A stretch of DNA of 16,923 nucleotides from Bacteroidales bacterium. GTDB taxonomy: Bacteria > Bacteroidota > Bacteroidia > Bacteroidales > P3. Positions within the stretch are counted from its first letter, which is position 1, and every line of letters starts with the position of its first letter. The stretch covers positions 1 to 16,923 of the forward strand of contig JAISVE010000031.1 of assembly GCA_031271725.1 (NCBI GenBank), read 5' to 3'. A program made the translations under genes and the position numbers. The notes under the pieces are model-generated. The model saw nothing but the letters and a program-made list of their open reading frames with translations, was not told the DNA's origin and did no database searches. Positions 1 through 10,100 of the stretch are shown in pieces.

Positions 1-3000
1 ACCTTTCCGGGAGGAAGTTCACGTTTGTACGCTGCCTGCAAGCCTTCAGGAGTTCTTATATAACATATATCGGTCTCATAAGCCATCTTTATTCCATTCT
101 CAAGCTTGTGGGTCTGCACAATCTCATAATCACCCGCATAATATTTTTGTTTTAAAACATTGCCGGCACGAGTTATTCGCATTTTTACGCGTTCGTAGTT
201 CACATTGTAAATAAAACTTGCTGTTTCTTCAGAGTCGATAAAGTCTGTGTTGTTGCTGTCCTGAATGATTGTTCTTACACGCTGAAAGGGCGTGTAGTTT
301 ACTGTTTGATGATACAGGTGTTTTTCAACCTCCTTGCTTCTTGGAATACTAAAACCTTCATTGGGGCTGGTTATTTCCTTTATGCGGTAAGGGAAGCCCT
401 CGTCTTCATAATAGCTGATGTTGCCGATGCCGCTCTTAAAAGTTAAGTTACCGTTTGGGTCATAAATCTGAGTCTTGCCACCAATATACTGATTGTTCAA
501 CGAATACAGAGAACTTTTTAAACGTTTTTCACTGTCATACTCAAAGTTTTCCTGCCAGGTGAAGTCTGTGAAATTAGGCATTGCCGGATTTAGACCTGCC
601 CCGTAGTAGCCACCACTGCGATTGCTCATCAGGTGATTGGCACCATTATAGGTGTAATTTTTATAATCTAAAATTGCTGAAGACAAAGATGTGGTTAATT
701 GACTGCCTGTAATATTGCCCCAGTCATCATAATTTGAAATTTTTGAAATATTGCTGCCAAGCAAGGATGACATATTTTGTCCTCGCGCGTTCCTCTCACC
801 GCGCTGCCAGATATTGCTGCCGTCATCAAGGTTTGTTATCTGCGACAGTTCGCCGTAACTATTGTATTTGTATTCGATGCCGAAGCCGTTGGGATATGTT
901 TTGCTTTCTTGCCTGCCCCGGTCATTATATGTATAGCTTGTGGTAAAAATATTGTTCTCCAATGATTGAGTTTCAGAAATTACCCTGCCTGCATCATCGT
1001 AGGTATAGGAGTTTGTTACATCTCCGCCCTCCTGTCCGTTTATAGTGCTTGCGCTTAATGCGCCATTGATGCCGTTATAAGTGTTGGTTATCGTTACTGT
1101 ATCGCCGTTTTCAGGCTTGTCAACTGCTGTTACCGTTCTGCTAATCTCACGGCCGTATTTGTCGTAGGTAAAGGTACTTGTTGTGCCGTTGCCATCACGC
1201 TGTTTTGTCAAGCGGTTCAGATTGTCGTACTCAAAGGTTGTTGTGCCCGCAGAGGGGTCTTGGATGGAAGTACGCCTGCCTTTGGTATCATAGCCGATTA
1301 TAGTTTTTATATCGCCGCTCTTTATTGTGTCGGGAAGTCCGGGATAGTAATAATGGTAGGTTATTTCACCTGAGGGTTCCGTTGATTTTATAACATCCCC
1401 TGTGGCGTTATAAGTCTTGGAAGTGATGCGACTCTCGGTTGTGCCTGCATGTTCCGTTACGGTGGTGGTTAAACCTGTGTAGGCATAAGTTGTTATATCG
1501 CCAAGATATTCTGTTTGCGTTAGCCTGCCCTGATTATCGTAACTGTAGTTATGCCAAAAAATATCGCTGCTGTTGCTGTTTTCAAAATAAGGTTCGCTCT
1601 TTTTGCTTACTCTGCCTTTGTTGTCGTAAACGGTTTCAGTAATTATTGTGCCGTCTGCGGTTTCCATACTTGTCTTTATTTCTCGACCGAGTTCATCATA
1701 ATAAGTGTAAGAAGAAGCACCGAGAGATGTTTTTGTGTGTAGAGTTTTACCATTATTGCTTTCGGTAAAGGTTGTTTTTACGCCGTCTTTGTCTGTAGTG
1801 TTTCTTATTCTGCCGTAGTTATCGTAGTTATAATATTTTGTCCTTCCGAAAATATCAGTCTCACTTTTGAGTCTGCCGTATTTTAAGTCAATCTCTTTTG
1901 TCGTGGTGCCAAAGTCATCCGTTATTGTCTTAACAAATCGGTTGTCGCTTGTATGGTCATAAAGAGTAGTTACGGAATTATCGGGATTATACGCAGGAGT
2001 AAACGTTACCAATTCCGGCAAACCATAATTATTATAGATTGTTTCGGTTGTGCCCTCTACCGTTGTCTCAGTCAGAATATCACCCTTGGCATTGTAGGTA
2101 TAATAAGTAGTATCTTTAAGCAACCTGCCGGTATAGCCGGAAGCTGTTATTTTTATTGAGGGGCGTTGCACATAACCATAAGTTTCATAACCAATGTATC
2201 GCACATCACTTTCACTCTCCCACCATTCACTTCCTCCCATTATAGGACCAGACGGAATATGTAAAAGAGAGGTTTCTTTTATCTTATTACCATCGCCATT
2301 AATGTAATTATACTTGAATTCTACTGTATGTTTTTCTTCGTCATCCAAACGCATTCCGGACATATACTTGATAGTGCCACTGCGAGGTAAATTCAAAGGT
2401 TCTTCAATATAGGAATACTCCTCTGTACTTAATAATTTTTTGTCGCTTAAACTATTTTCATGTAAAAATACTTCTGTTTTGTAGGGGTATAGTATAGAAC
2501 GTGCTGTATCTAACTTTTGAACAGTTGTTACACTTGTGTTGTTGATTAAATCTGTTTCTATGGTTGATAAAAATCCCAAAAGACCACCTCTGCGAATGTC
2601 GGCAACGGCACGGTCGTAGCTGTATTTTTGATGTGCTGCTATTGTGTTATCAGACGTTGTTGTTGTTACTTCGCTTACAACATCCAAGCCGCTAACTTCA
2701 CGGAAAGGGAAAGAAAATGTATCTGCTTGTGTTTTTTTGTAGTTGTTATAAGCTATGCTTGTATTCACATCATTGCCATTGTCAATACCTACAAGGCGGC
2801 GAAAATCTTTATTACCGCCATAAGCAGAAGTAAATAATTTATGCCTGTCATAATCTATAACACAAGCATCTGAGAGACCATCACCGTTAAAATCACATAA
2901 TAGTTTTTCCTTTCTTTGATGATAGGGGTGTTGGTTGCTGAACAGGTCATTTGTCCAAGTGCCCCAATTCTTGTGGACAAAACCATTACCGGTATTTAGA

Positions 3001-5807
3001 AGAACTAATAATTCTGAATTTAAAGATTCATTAGAGCCCGCAAAACCTATTATATCAAGTAAGCCGTCACCATTAACATCGCCAAGGGAAACAGGATTTT
3101 TATTTAAATCTCCGTAGCCCTTATTTAAGGTAAACTCGTTTATGGAAAGGTCGGGGCTGCTGTTATATATTCCTGTGCCACAAGAATAATGAATGTCCAA
3201 AGAACTGCGATTTAGAGCCACCATGTCCAACAAACCGTCACCGTTCAAGTCCCCAAACAAATGATGATTGGCATCACCGTAAGCAGGAGTAATCTTATCG
3301 ACATCCAATTTATCATGTATTTTATCTTTGCTCCTATAAATAGTTTTTATATTGTCGGCAAAGAAAGGATCATCTAAACCGGAAACAGCATAGATTTTAA
3401 AATATTCCTTGTGGTCGTCCAAATTAAAAACCCCAGGTTCATCTATTTGTTCAAACACATTATTAAGGACGAGAAGCTCACACTTGCCATCCCCATCAAT
3501 ATCCAATAATTTATAACCTCGATATAACTTGTTATTACCTGTTACTGCATCTATAAATTCATGGCTTATATCGGTAGAGTCGCCAAAACGACCATTTTTA
3601 TTTAAGTATATCCTGCCACCATTATTATTTATACCCATTACATCAGTTAAACCGTCACCATCTATATCACCAAACAATACAGGAGTGCTTTCGGGGTTCC
3701 CCCAACCGTTACTAATGCCAAAATCTTCCAACAAAGTAGTTTCGGTAAACTGATCGTTCAAAGTACGGACTTGCTCAGGGGGAATAAAACCATTAGAAAA
3801 GGAGATGGAAATCTTCTGATTCCCTCTGCCCACTAAATCGCCACTGCCGTCACCATTCATATCTATAATAAAACGCGGATTCCTGGTACTTTTCCAACCG
3901 TAAGGATCTTTAGTGAAATCTGAGTTGTAGGCAATGCCATTGTTGCCGGAAAAAAACGCATTGCGATAGATGTTCACATATTTCCAACCAAAACGTATTA
4001 CATCTTCTGAGCCATCACCATCTACATCACCGGAAGTATAGACGCTATTATAGTCCATTGAATTGCTGTATTCCGGATCTGTGATTCCATCATATTGGTT
4101 TTGTTCATAATAGTCATTATAAGTACCTGCAGCACAAGCTTTGGTTACACCTACACTTCCCGCATCGGTATTGACATCACTCCAAACAAAAGACAAAGGC
4201 AACTCTGTTGCAGTGCTTGGAAAACCATACATGGAAGTCCCATTAATCTTATTTATTTTCTTTAAAATAGTGTATGCCTTTTCGGCAGGAGTCTCATATT
4301 CAAATTCATAACGGTAGAGAAGCCCGCCGGCAGAGTAGATTTCTATACCGGACAATAATTGCTCACTGCTTAGCTGATGACCGCCGATTAGGTATTTTGT
4401 GTGACTTAAGGAGTTCTCAGTATACGTGAAGCGTATCTCTGTTCCAAGGGTTGAAGAACTTGAACCATAGTTTATTATTGCAATATAGCTTTGACCACCA
4501 ACGGTTTCATAAGTATAGGTTATTTTGTTACCATAGCCGTCAACAACTTCGCGTAACAAGTAAGAGAGTTTAAGGTTTGTTACAGAGTGGCGCAAACTTG
4601 AATTAGCATTATCCCCATAGTATAAAGTCATGCCTTCACGAGTCTTTACGATAAACCTGTCGTTTGAGTGGGTTCTTCGAATATCACTAAAACTCGGATT
4701 TTCTGCGGTCTCATAAACAGTAAAATCCATTGGAGAATAGCTGGGACCTAAATCACCATCCCATATTTCGCCGGTATCCAAAGAAATAACACGAGAATAT
4801 AACACCTTTAACCGCTGACCATCCAACATAAACTCACTGAAATCGTTGCGGCGCTCACCGTCATAAAACAAATTTTTGCCTGTGCGGGTTATTGCAGACA
4901 AGCCCTGCAAATGAAAGCCCAAACCGGCTATGCCCATACCAGATTGGCTGTTGTATGTTAAAGCAAGTTGGGGGTTCATGCCTCTTACTCCTTGCGGAAC
5001 TTCAATTGGAATTGTGTATGTGGCTGCGCCGGTAGCACTCACACTTAAACTGCCCTGTAACGGTTTTGCCAAGCTACCGCCACCAGCGTATTCTTCGTTA
5101 TAATTAGATATACTTAACGTTTCACCGTCTTTGCTTATTGTTAAGTCTGACTCTCCGTCTAAAGAAAAAAGAACAACCGGTCTTTTAGGACTGCTGCCAT
5201 AGTAGTCTGTACGGACAAAAACATGCTCATCGTTCTCTATTGTGATATTCTTGCGTTGGACAGACAAAGACTCATAGCCGGGAGCAGTTGGTTTGAAACC
5301 ATTTGTTGCACGTAATAAATACTCACCGTTTTGGCCCGCGTCATCGCCATTATAAATTATCTCATCCTGAAGATTATTATCAGCATCGTAAACCTTTACA
5401 TCACTTCTGCCATTAGGAAGAGTTAATGTATTATTGTAGAATACCAAATTCCTTCCATTTACGTTTATAGTGCCGTAAAAAGTTTCAAGATTAAAACCGT
5501 TTCCTCCACTAAAAGCTACTACTGCAAGGCTTTGGGGATTTAATTGCGCATTATCAGGAAAAACAAAGGTATAAACAGGAGGACTAACTCCGTTTACACT
5601 TCTCGCTTCGATACGCCAACCGCTGATATCAACTTCATCATTGCTGTAATTGTACAACGAAATAAACTCACCGTCATGCTGAGTTGTTGTTTCTTGCAAA
5701 GGCGTATCATATAACACTTCACTTATTATTACAGTAGAGCGGTCAGCGAAAAGAAATAAAGGACAAAAGAAAACAATAAACAGATATATTTTTTTCAAAG
5801 TATTCAC
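1..5807 (-). CDS. Large secreted YD-repeat (Rhs/TcB/SpvB-like) protein, 3' end outside window
   Basis: About 1935 codons are in the window with no stop; I confirmed the frame at three separated points. There is no ATG start: after the in-frame TAA at 5820-5822 the first usable codons are GTG at 5807 and TTG at 5798. I prefer GTG (reads MNTLKKIYLF); either start leaves a signal peptide ending near FLFA. Order of domains, by approximate residue: lamin-tail-like beta domain (24-175); SpvB-like region with the typical YTIPIEVPQGVRGMNPQL and NSQSGMGIAGLGF segments (about 240-360); seven FG-GAP/VCBS calcium-loop repeats of type DxDGDG or DxNGDG starting at about 594, 649, 711, 769, 853, 910 and 972; then at least 15 YD repeats (such as YTYDDAGRV and YDNLNRLT) from about 1237 to the edge. 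YD shells of Rhs and TcB/TcC proteins encapsulate a C-terminal effector, but that tail is not visible, so toxin function is inference. The gene is probably cotranscribed with the small T9SS gene just upstream. Confidence 0.93.
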   Translation of the reverse strand, partial: MNTLKKIYLFIVFFCPLFLFADRSTVIISEVLYDTPLQETTTQHDGEFISLYNYSNDEVDISGWRIEARSVNGVSPPVYTFVFPDNAQLNPQSLAVVAFSGGNGFNLETFYGTINVNGRNLVFYNNTLTLPNGRSDVKVYDADNNLQDEIIYNGDDAGQNGEYLLRATNGFKPTAPGYESLSVQRKNITIENDEHVFVRTDYYGSSPKRPVVLFSLDGESDLTISKDGETLSISNYNEEYAGGGSLAKPLQGSLSVSATGAATYTIPIEVPQGVRGMNPQLALTYNSQSGMGIAGLGFHLQGLSAITRTGKNLFYDGERRNDFSEFMLDGQRLKVLYSRVISLDTGEIWDGDLGPSYSPMDFTVYETAENPSFSDIRRTHSNDRFIVKTREGMTLYYGDNANSSLRHSVTNLKLSYLLREVVDGYGNKITYTYETVGGQSYIAIINYGSSSSTLGTEIRFTYTENSLSHTKYLIGGHQLSSEQLLSGIEIYSAGGLLYRYEFEYETPAEKAYTILKKINKINGTSMYGFPSTATELPLSFVWSDVNTDAGSVGVTKACAAGTYNDYYEQNQYDGITDPEYSNSMDYNSVYTSGDVDGDGSEDVIRFGWKYVNIYRNAFFSGNNGIAYNSDFTKDPYGWKSTRNPRFIIDMNGDGSGDLVGRGNQKISISFSNGFIPPEQVRTLNDQFTETTLLEDFGISNGWGNPESTPVLFGDIDGDGLTDVMGINNNGGRIYLNKNGRFGDSTDISHEFIDAVTGNNKLYRGYKLLDIDGDGKCELLVLNNVFEQIDEPGVFNLDDHKEYFKIYAVSGLDDPFFADNIKTIYRSKDKIHDKLDVDKITPAYGDANHHLFGDLNGDGLLDMVALNRSSLDIHYSCGTGIYNSSPDLSINEFTLNKGYGDLNKNPVSLGDVNGDGLLDIIGFAGSNESLNSELLVLLNTGNGFVHKNWGTWTNDLFSNQHPYHQRKEKLLCDFNGDGLSDACVIDYDRHKLFTSAYGGNKDFRRLVGIDNGNDVNTSIAYNNYKKTQADTFSFPFREVSGLDVVSEVTTTTSDNTIAAHQKYSYDRAVADIRRGGLLGFLSTIETDLINNTSVTTVQKLDTARSILYPYKTEVFLHENSLSDKKLLSTEEYSYIEEPLNLPRSGTIKYMSGMRLDDEEKHTVEFKYNYINGDGNKIKETSLLHIPSGPIMGGSEWWESESDVRYIGYETYGYVQRPSIKITASGYTGRLLKDTTYYTYNAKGDILTETTVEGTTETIYNNYGLPELVTFTPAYNPDNSVTTLYDHTSDNRFVKTITDDFGTTTKEIDLKYGRLKSETDIFGRTKYYNYDNYGRIRNTTDKDGVKTTFTESNNGKTLHTKTSLGASSYTYYDELGREIKTSMETADGTIITETVYDNKGRVSKKSEPYFENSNSSDIFWHNYSYDNQGRLTQTEYLGDITTYAYTGLTTTVTEHAGTTESRITSKTYNATGDVIKSTEPSGEITYHYYYPGLPDTIKSGDIKTIIGYDTKGRRTSIQDPSAGTTTFEYDNLNRLTKQRDGNGTTSTFTYDKYGREISRTVTAVDKPENGDTVTITNTYNGINGALSASTINGQEGGDVTNSYTYDDAGRVISETQSLENNIFTTSYTYNDRGRQESKTYPNGFGIEYKYNSYGELSQITNLDDGSNIWQRGERNARGQNMSSLLGSNISKISNYDDWGNITGSQLTTSLSSAILDYKNYTYNGANHLMSNRSGGYYGAGLNPAMPNFTDFTWQENFEYDSEKRLKSSLYSLNNQYIGGKTQIYDPNGNLTFKSGIGNISYYEDEGFPYRIKEITSPNEGFSIPRSKEVEKHLYHQTVNYTPFQRVRTIIQDSNNTDFIDSEETASFIYNVNYERVKMRITRAGNVLKQKYYAGDYEIVQTHKLENGIKMAYETDICYIRTPEGLQAAYKRELPPGK

Positions 5808-5819
5808 GCCTATAAATTT

Positions 5820-6335
5820 TTATTGTTTTACTACTTTCCAAACACGCCGCTCGCTTGATGGCTTTGCAGCCTTATAGATGATTAGATAATATACGCCGCG
5901 GGCATAAGCACTTATTTGCAAAGTGGTTGCGGAGGTGAAGACGCCGCTTAATAATTCTGTGCCCGTGCTGTTGTGAAGGACATAACGCAAGATTGAAGAC
6001 TCGCTTACTTTTACATGCAAAACGTCCGCTGTGGGGTTGGGATAGATTTTTGCATCATAGTCCTGTTGGGGAATGGGTGCGGGAGTGTCGCTATCGGCAA
6101 GAGCATCATAGGGAATATTATCATCTTCACCGCTGTTTTCATCGCCGTCATTGGCGGGAGCATTGTTGCGGGGTGACCTGTTTTGACTTTCGGGCACAAC
6201 TATGATTCTGCCAATACGGTTGCCCGCATTATCATAAGTGTAGTAAATGGATTCGATGTTTTGCGCAAACCCGAAAGTGCAAACACAAGCCCATGTGCAG
6301 GCACAAAAAAACAGAATACAAACAAAATGCTTCAT
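5820..6335 (-). CDS. Small T9SS-sorted exported protein with one YD-like motif
   Basis: 171 aa from the ATG at 6335. The frame stays open farther upstream, but only this start gives a signal peptide (MKHFVCILFF, cleaved after about residue 25, FAQ), and it avoids overlap with the gene above. After cleavage there is a single YD-like motif, YYTYDNAGNRIGR (residues 31-43), then a low-complexity linker rich in Asp, Glu, Asn and Pro (about 50-95). The C-terminus (about 95-171) is a T9SS type A sorting domain: it opens with DAKIYPNPTADVLHV and ends with the ARGVYYLIIY strand and a basic tail (WKVVKQ). Such domains direct outer-membrane passage and surface anchoring or release. The stop lies 12 bases before the GTG of the large YD-repeat gene in the same frame, so the two are probably translationally coupled. 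A role as surface partner of the YD protein is inference from proximity and the shared motif. Confidence 0.88.
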   Translation of the reverse strand: MKHFVCILFFCACTWACVCTFGFAQNIESIYYTYDNAGNRIGRIIVVPESQNRSPRNNAPANDGDENSGEDDNIPYDALADSDTPAPIPQQDYDAKIYPNPTADVLHVKVSESSILRYVLHNSTGTELLSGVFTSATTLQISAYARGVYYLIIYKAAKPSSERRVWKVVKQ

Positions 6336-6406
6336 GTGTAAAGAAGTTAAAGGTTTATCAAATTTACAGAATAGTTTCCACTTTTTTATAAATAAAAATT
6401 TGCTTT

Positions 6407-6414
6407 CAAAGATA
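6407..6414 (-). promoter_or_regulatory. Candidate -7 promoter element for the T9SS/YD gene pair
   Basis: On the minus strand this reads TATCTTTG, a full match to the Bacteroidetes -7 consensus TAnnTTTG, just past the stop codon of the DUF6580 gene and 71 bases before the small T9SS gene. The nearest upstream TTG is only 16 bases away (19-20 is usual), so the -33 half is weak and this is a tentative call. Confidence 0.3.
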
Positions 6415-6418
6415 AAAC

Positions 6419-7018
6419 TTAAGCTAATCTCAATCGTGGGAATTTTCTCAAACTCCACTCAAATGCGCCGAACATTATAGCCGAATATACCAAATCGCCT
6501 GCGAGTGTGTTTTTGAAAAACGGTATTCCTGCAGTATAGCAAGCCATCAAGCCTTCCAAACTTTTAGGATACATTGTTCCCGAAAACCAAACGCCGAAGT
6601 TTGATACTGCAAAGAAAATAACGGAAGCCGCTATAGCAGAGCCGACAACAGAGCCGATGCCTACTTTTTTCAGTGAAAACATTCCGAATAAAACTATTAG
6701 TGCAAATGCGCCGTAAGTAAACAATGACCCGCTGTAAAACCAAACAAAACCTTCAAAGTATTGTCCGAAAATAATATTGTTGATGAAGAGGTCGCTTATC
6801 CACATGGATACAATAGGAATAATAAATGCCCAATAGCGTTTGCTGTAATATGCCGCACCAAACAATGCCATTCCGCCTATAGGTGCGAAATTGATCGGAT
6901 GCGGGATAAGGCGGCTTAATGCTGCCAGCAAAATTATTGCGCTTACTATTCCGAAGCGCAGGTTTAATTTTTTTGTTGTCGTAGTTTCCATAGTGTTTAT
7001 AGTGCTTGTAGTTCTCAT
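6419..7018 (-). CDS. DUF6580 family integral membrane protein
   Basis: 199 aa from the first ATG; a second in-frame ATG at 6991 (METTTTKKLNLRFG) would give 190 aa and is equally plausible. About five or six hydrophobic segments run through the protein, after a short hydrophilic N-terminus. The family signature is recognisable by eye: ALSRLIPHPINFAPIGGMAL near residues 34-53, then ISDLF after the next membrane segment, FGVWFSGTMYPKS, and a last helix near GDLVYSAIMFG. The molecular function of DUF6580 is not established to my knowledge; the compact helical bundle with Pro/Gly-rich turns resembles substrate-binding (S) components of ECF vitamin transporters, but that is inference. A strong terminator separates it from the cobalamin-riboswitch unit upstream, so it is not clearly part of that transcript. 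The T9SS/YD genes follow 83 bases downstream on the same strand. Confidence 0.85.
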   Translation of the reverse strand: MRTTSTINTMETTTTKKLNLRFGIVSAIILLAALSRLIPHPINFAPIGGMALFGAAYYSKRYWAFIIPIVSMWISDLFINNIIFGQYFEGFVWFYSGSLFTYGAFALIVLFGMFSLKKVGIGSVVGSAIAASVIFFAVSNFGVWFSGTMYPKSLEGLMACYTAGIPFFKNTLAGDLVYSAIMFGAFEWSLRKFPRLRLA

Positions 7019-7029
7019 TGTATTTATAG
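6976..7029 (-). repeat. 27-nt imperfect tandem repeat carrying two in-frame start codons
   Basis: On the minus strand the unit beginning CTATAAATACAATG (7029-7003) is followed directly by a second copy beginning CTATAAACACTATG (7002-6976), about 20 of 27 bases identical. Because 27 is a multiple of three, each copy supplies an in-frame ATG for the DUF6580 gene (7018 and 6991). It looks like a small duplication of the translation start. Confidence 0.6.
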
Positions 7030-7077
7030 TTTATAAAATTTGTCTGTAATATCAATCATTGAAGTATTATATTAAAA

Positions 7078-7118
7078 AATGAGGTGGCAATTTATTTTTT
7101 GCAAATCACCACCTCATT
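7078..7118 (-). terminator. Rho-independent terminator after the giant gene
   Basis: On the minus strand a perfect 10-bp stem AATGAGGTGG / CCACCTCATT (7118-7109 with 7087-7078) encloses a 21-base AT-rich loop and runs into a T-tract (minus-strand Ts at 7079-7074). It lies 9 bases past the stop of the giant secreted-protein gene and before the DUF6580 gene. It should therefore end the cobalamin-riboswitch transcript. The stem is symmetric, but the T-tract favours leftward transcription. Confidence 0.85.
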
Positions 7119-7127
7119 AAATTTTAA

Positions 7128-10100
7128 TTACTGTTTAATTATTTTTACAACTTGACTGCCTGTTCTTATAAAATATAATCCGGCTTTGTATGCGCTGAAA
7201 TCAATTGTGTTCTCGGTAGCGTGCAGACGAATTGTTTGTAACACTTTTCCGGAAATATCCATAATTAGAGCAACCTCTGTTTCCTTTTCAGCCGAAATGA
7301 TATGAACAACATCTCTTGTTATTGTAGGATATACTTTGATTTTTCCATTTTGCAAACCGTCTTGCAATTCTTCGCCGATGGTAGTAAATGTTACGGTTAC
7401 CTTGCAAGTGTCGGAAAAATTCCCGTCTTCAGTTGTAACAACAATGTTTGCAACTCCTCTTGAAACAGCAGTTACCAAACCGTCCGCATCTACCGTTGCA
7501 ATTGCTTCATCACTGCTTGACCATACAACATTTTTATTTGTTGCATTTGCGGGAAGCACTGTTGCCGTCAGTTGATGAGTTTGCGTTTCAAGAACACTAA
7601 CGTTGTGTTCGGATAAACTTACAGACGCCGCGTTAATCTCTGCCGGCTTGCTGCTGCCGAAGTTATCCATGCAGAAATATGATGGAAACAAATTACCATA
7701 AACATTATTGCGGTCGCTCTCTACCCTTACGGTAATTTTTGCAACCTCACCAAGCGAAGACAAGTCAAACCACTTCCATTCGGTAAGTGCAAAATGTTCA
7801 TTGCTGTTTGCCGAACGATAGTCAATCAAATAACATTCCACAGTGCCCGTAGTGGCATTGTCTGCATCTTTACCGGTAAAAATAATCTTGTAGAAATCGC
7901 CCTGCTTAAAGGGATCACCAATCATACCATCACCATTAAGCGCACTATGCAGAGCGTATGCCGAATTTGTCAGATAAACGCCTGCAACGCTGTCATTTTC
8001 CAAAGGTTTGTGCATTACGTTTATTTCTGTTGCACCGTAAGTGTTGCCTACATATACCACTGCATAATTTTCGCTGCTGTCAACGCCCATGCCCGTAACA
8101 GAACGGTATTGTTGCGTGAGCATCTGTGCAGGATTAAAATCGGTAGCGGTTATATTACTGTAAGCAAAACCTTCCCAAAAACCGGGCATGGATATGTTTG
8201 AGAAGGAGTAGCTGCCACTATAAAAAACGCTTTTATAATAATCACCGTAATAACCCTCTTCGAGTTCGCTGTTGTCGTAAACAACTTCAGACTTGTAACT
8301 TTCATCTTCAAGATACAAATCTTCAAAGTCTGCAACTACCTGCGTATCGCCGGTTACCAATACATCGGTATAAACCGTAACGCTTATGCCTTGAGCATCT
8401 GTAACGGTAAGTACATAACGGCTCGTAACGGAAGGAGTAATGTTTAGAGTATCGGTAGTAGCGAGAGTTTCGTTTTTGGTGTTTTTCCACACGTAGGTAT
8501 AAGGTTCAACACCACCGGTATCTATTACGGGATATATTTTAACAGAATATCCGGGAATAACCCAATCCCATAAACCTTCTTCACCCAATTTAACATATAG
8601 CGGATAGATTGTTTTTTCGGTAGTAAATGTTTTGCTCACAACATTCGACTCATCTCCGAAAATGCTTGTCATTGCGAAGTATGCAGTGTATTCGGTTTGA
8701 TGTGTTAAATTTTTGAGAGAGATAAGACTTTCTTTATTCATGCTAACGCTGAGGGAATCTTTCTGTTTCAATTCGGCAAAAGTGGGAGCGGCTTCTGATG
8801 AAGGCAGCACTGTGTAATACATTCTGCCCGGTTGATTCCATTTTATGATAATGTTTGCTGCAATATTTGTAACACTTTGAGGATAGATGTTTAGTGTGTC
8901 GGGCGTAACTTGTGTAATTGCCACGTACTCGTACGCGCCTATAGTGGGCGTAGTTGCACTGCGTTGCACGCTGTCAATATCTGTTGTGATAAATGTTAGG
9001 GGTAATGCCGCGTTGAGATTGCCCGCAGTTTTTAAGTGCAAGTCGTCATGATAGAAAAAGTTTGCCTGTTCTTCTATGCTGCCGACTTCGCCGCTTGATG
9101 TTGTCCATTCTGCAAAAGTGTTGCCTGTGCTTGCGATGCTTGCAAAGTTGCCGCCTGTGTTGCTTGCAAGGTAGTATGCGTTATTTTTGAAATCGAAGGC
9201 TTGATAATGCTCCGCTTTGTTAAAGGAAAAAACTTTGCCGTTTGTAGAATTGTTTTGCAGCAAGTTGTTTTGGAAAATCACATTGCTGATGTTTGTTGCC
9301 GATGCTGTTGTTCTGAAACAGTTACCGGTTATACCCACAACATTTATGGAGTTGTTGTAAAAACTAATACAGGAGTCGCCGTTATTTACATCCATACGAA
9401 TGCCATCACTCACCGCACTTGAATTTATCATACTGATGCTGTTGTTGTAAATTAATGTTGGCTTTTGCCCTGTTCCCGAAATACCGCTGCGCAGGAATAT
9501 GCCGGCACCGCCTGAACTGTTATTTGTTGTTGTCAGGTTTATTTTATTGTTTCGAATAATCAATTGTCCGGTGGGACGGTAAACATCCATGCCGTAAGCA
9601 CCGCTATAGGCATTTGAAAAACTTATTGTATTGCCTTCAATCAAGGCATCGCGCTCGTCAGAAACATAAATACTTTTGCTGCGTTGGCTAATCAATGTAT
9701 TGTTGCGGATAATTGCGCCTCTCTGTTTGCTTAATGCCACATAGCCGGTGCCGTACATATAAACTGCAATATCTCCACCGATAAACGTATTGCCTTCTGC
9801 CGTAAAGTAGTCACAATTCCTGCCTTCTTCATTAAGTCCTTCAACACGCACATGAACCATAGCACCGCTGATATAACCTGTAGAAGTTATAACGTCTGCC
9901 TGCAAAATGCAATTGCGTAAAATAAAATAACGGCTTTGGTCTGTCAAATGCAAGTTGTAGTTATAGCTTTGGCTTGCGGGTATTAAACTAATATTTTCAA
10001 GAATTACATAAGGCGTTTGTTCTACCTTAAACACATATTTTACCGTTGAAGTATTAGTGCCCAAACCGGTTATAATAACATCACTGTTGTTGCCCGAAAG

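Noticed and set aside
734..3753. Several plus-strand open frames of 60-74 codons within the YD-repeat region
   Set aside because: They are antisense to a continuous long coding frame, have skewed Cys/Arg/Tyr-rich composition and no recognisable domain.
5796..5822. The same-frame TAA between the small T9SS gene and the YD gene as a nonsense mutation that split one gene
   Set aside because: The first product ends in a complete sorting domain and the second begins with its own signal peptide, so these are two separate genes.
6336..6458. N-terminal extension of the small T9SS protein to an upstream ATG at 6458
   Set aside because: The extension puts about 41 residues in front of a good signal peptide and overlaps the DUF6580 gene; the ATG at 6335 is far better.
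6419..7127. DUF6580 gene as third gene of the cobalamin-riboswitch transcript
   Set aside because: A strong intrinsic terminator at 7078-7118 lies between it and the giant gene, so cotranscription would need readthrough.
7794..8201. A 135-codon plus-strand open frame inside the giant gene (and a similar one at 13048-13455)
   Set aside because: Both are antisense to the well-supported DUF4465-like and N-terminal modules and show no protein family features.
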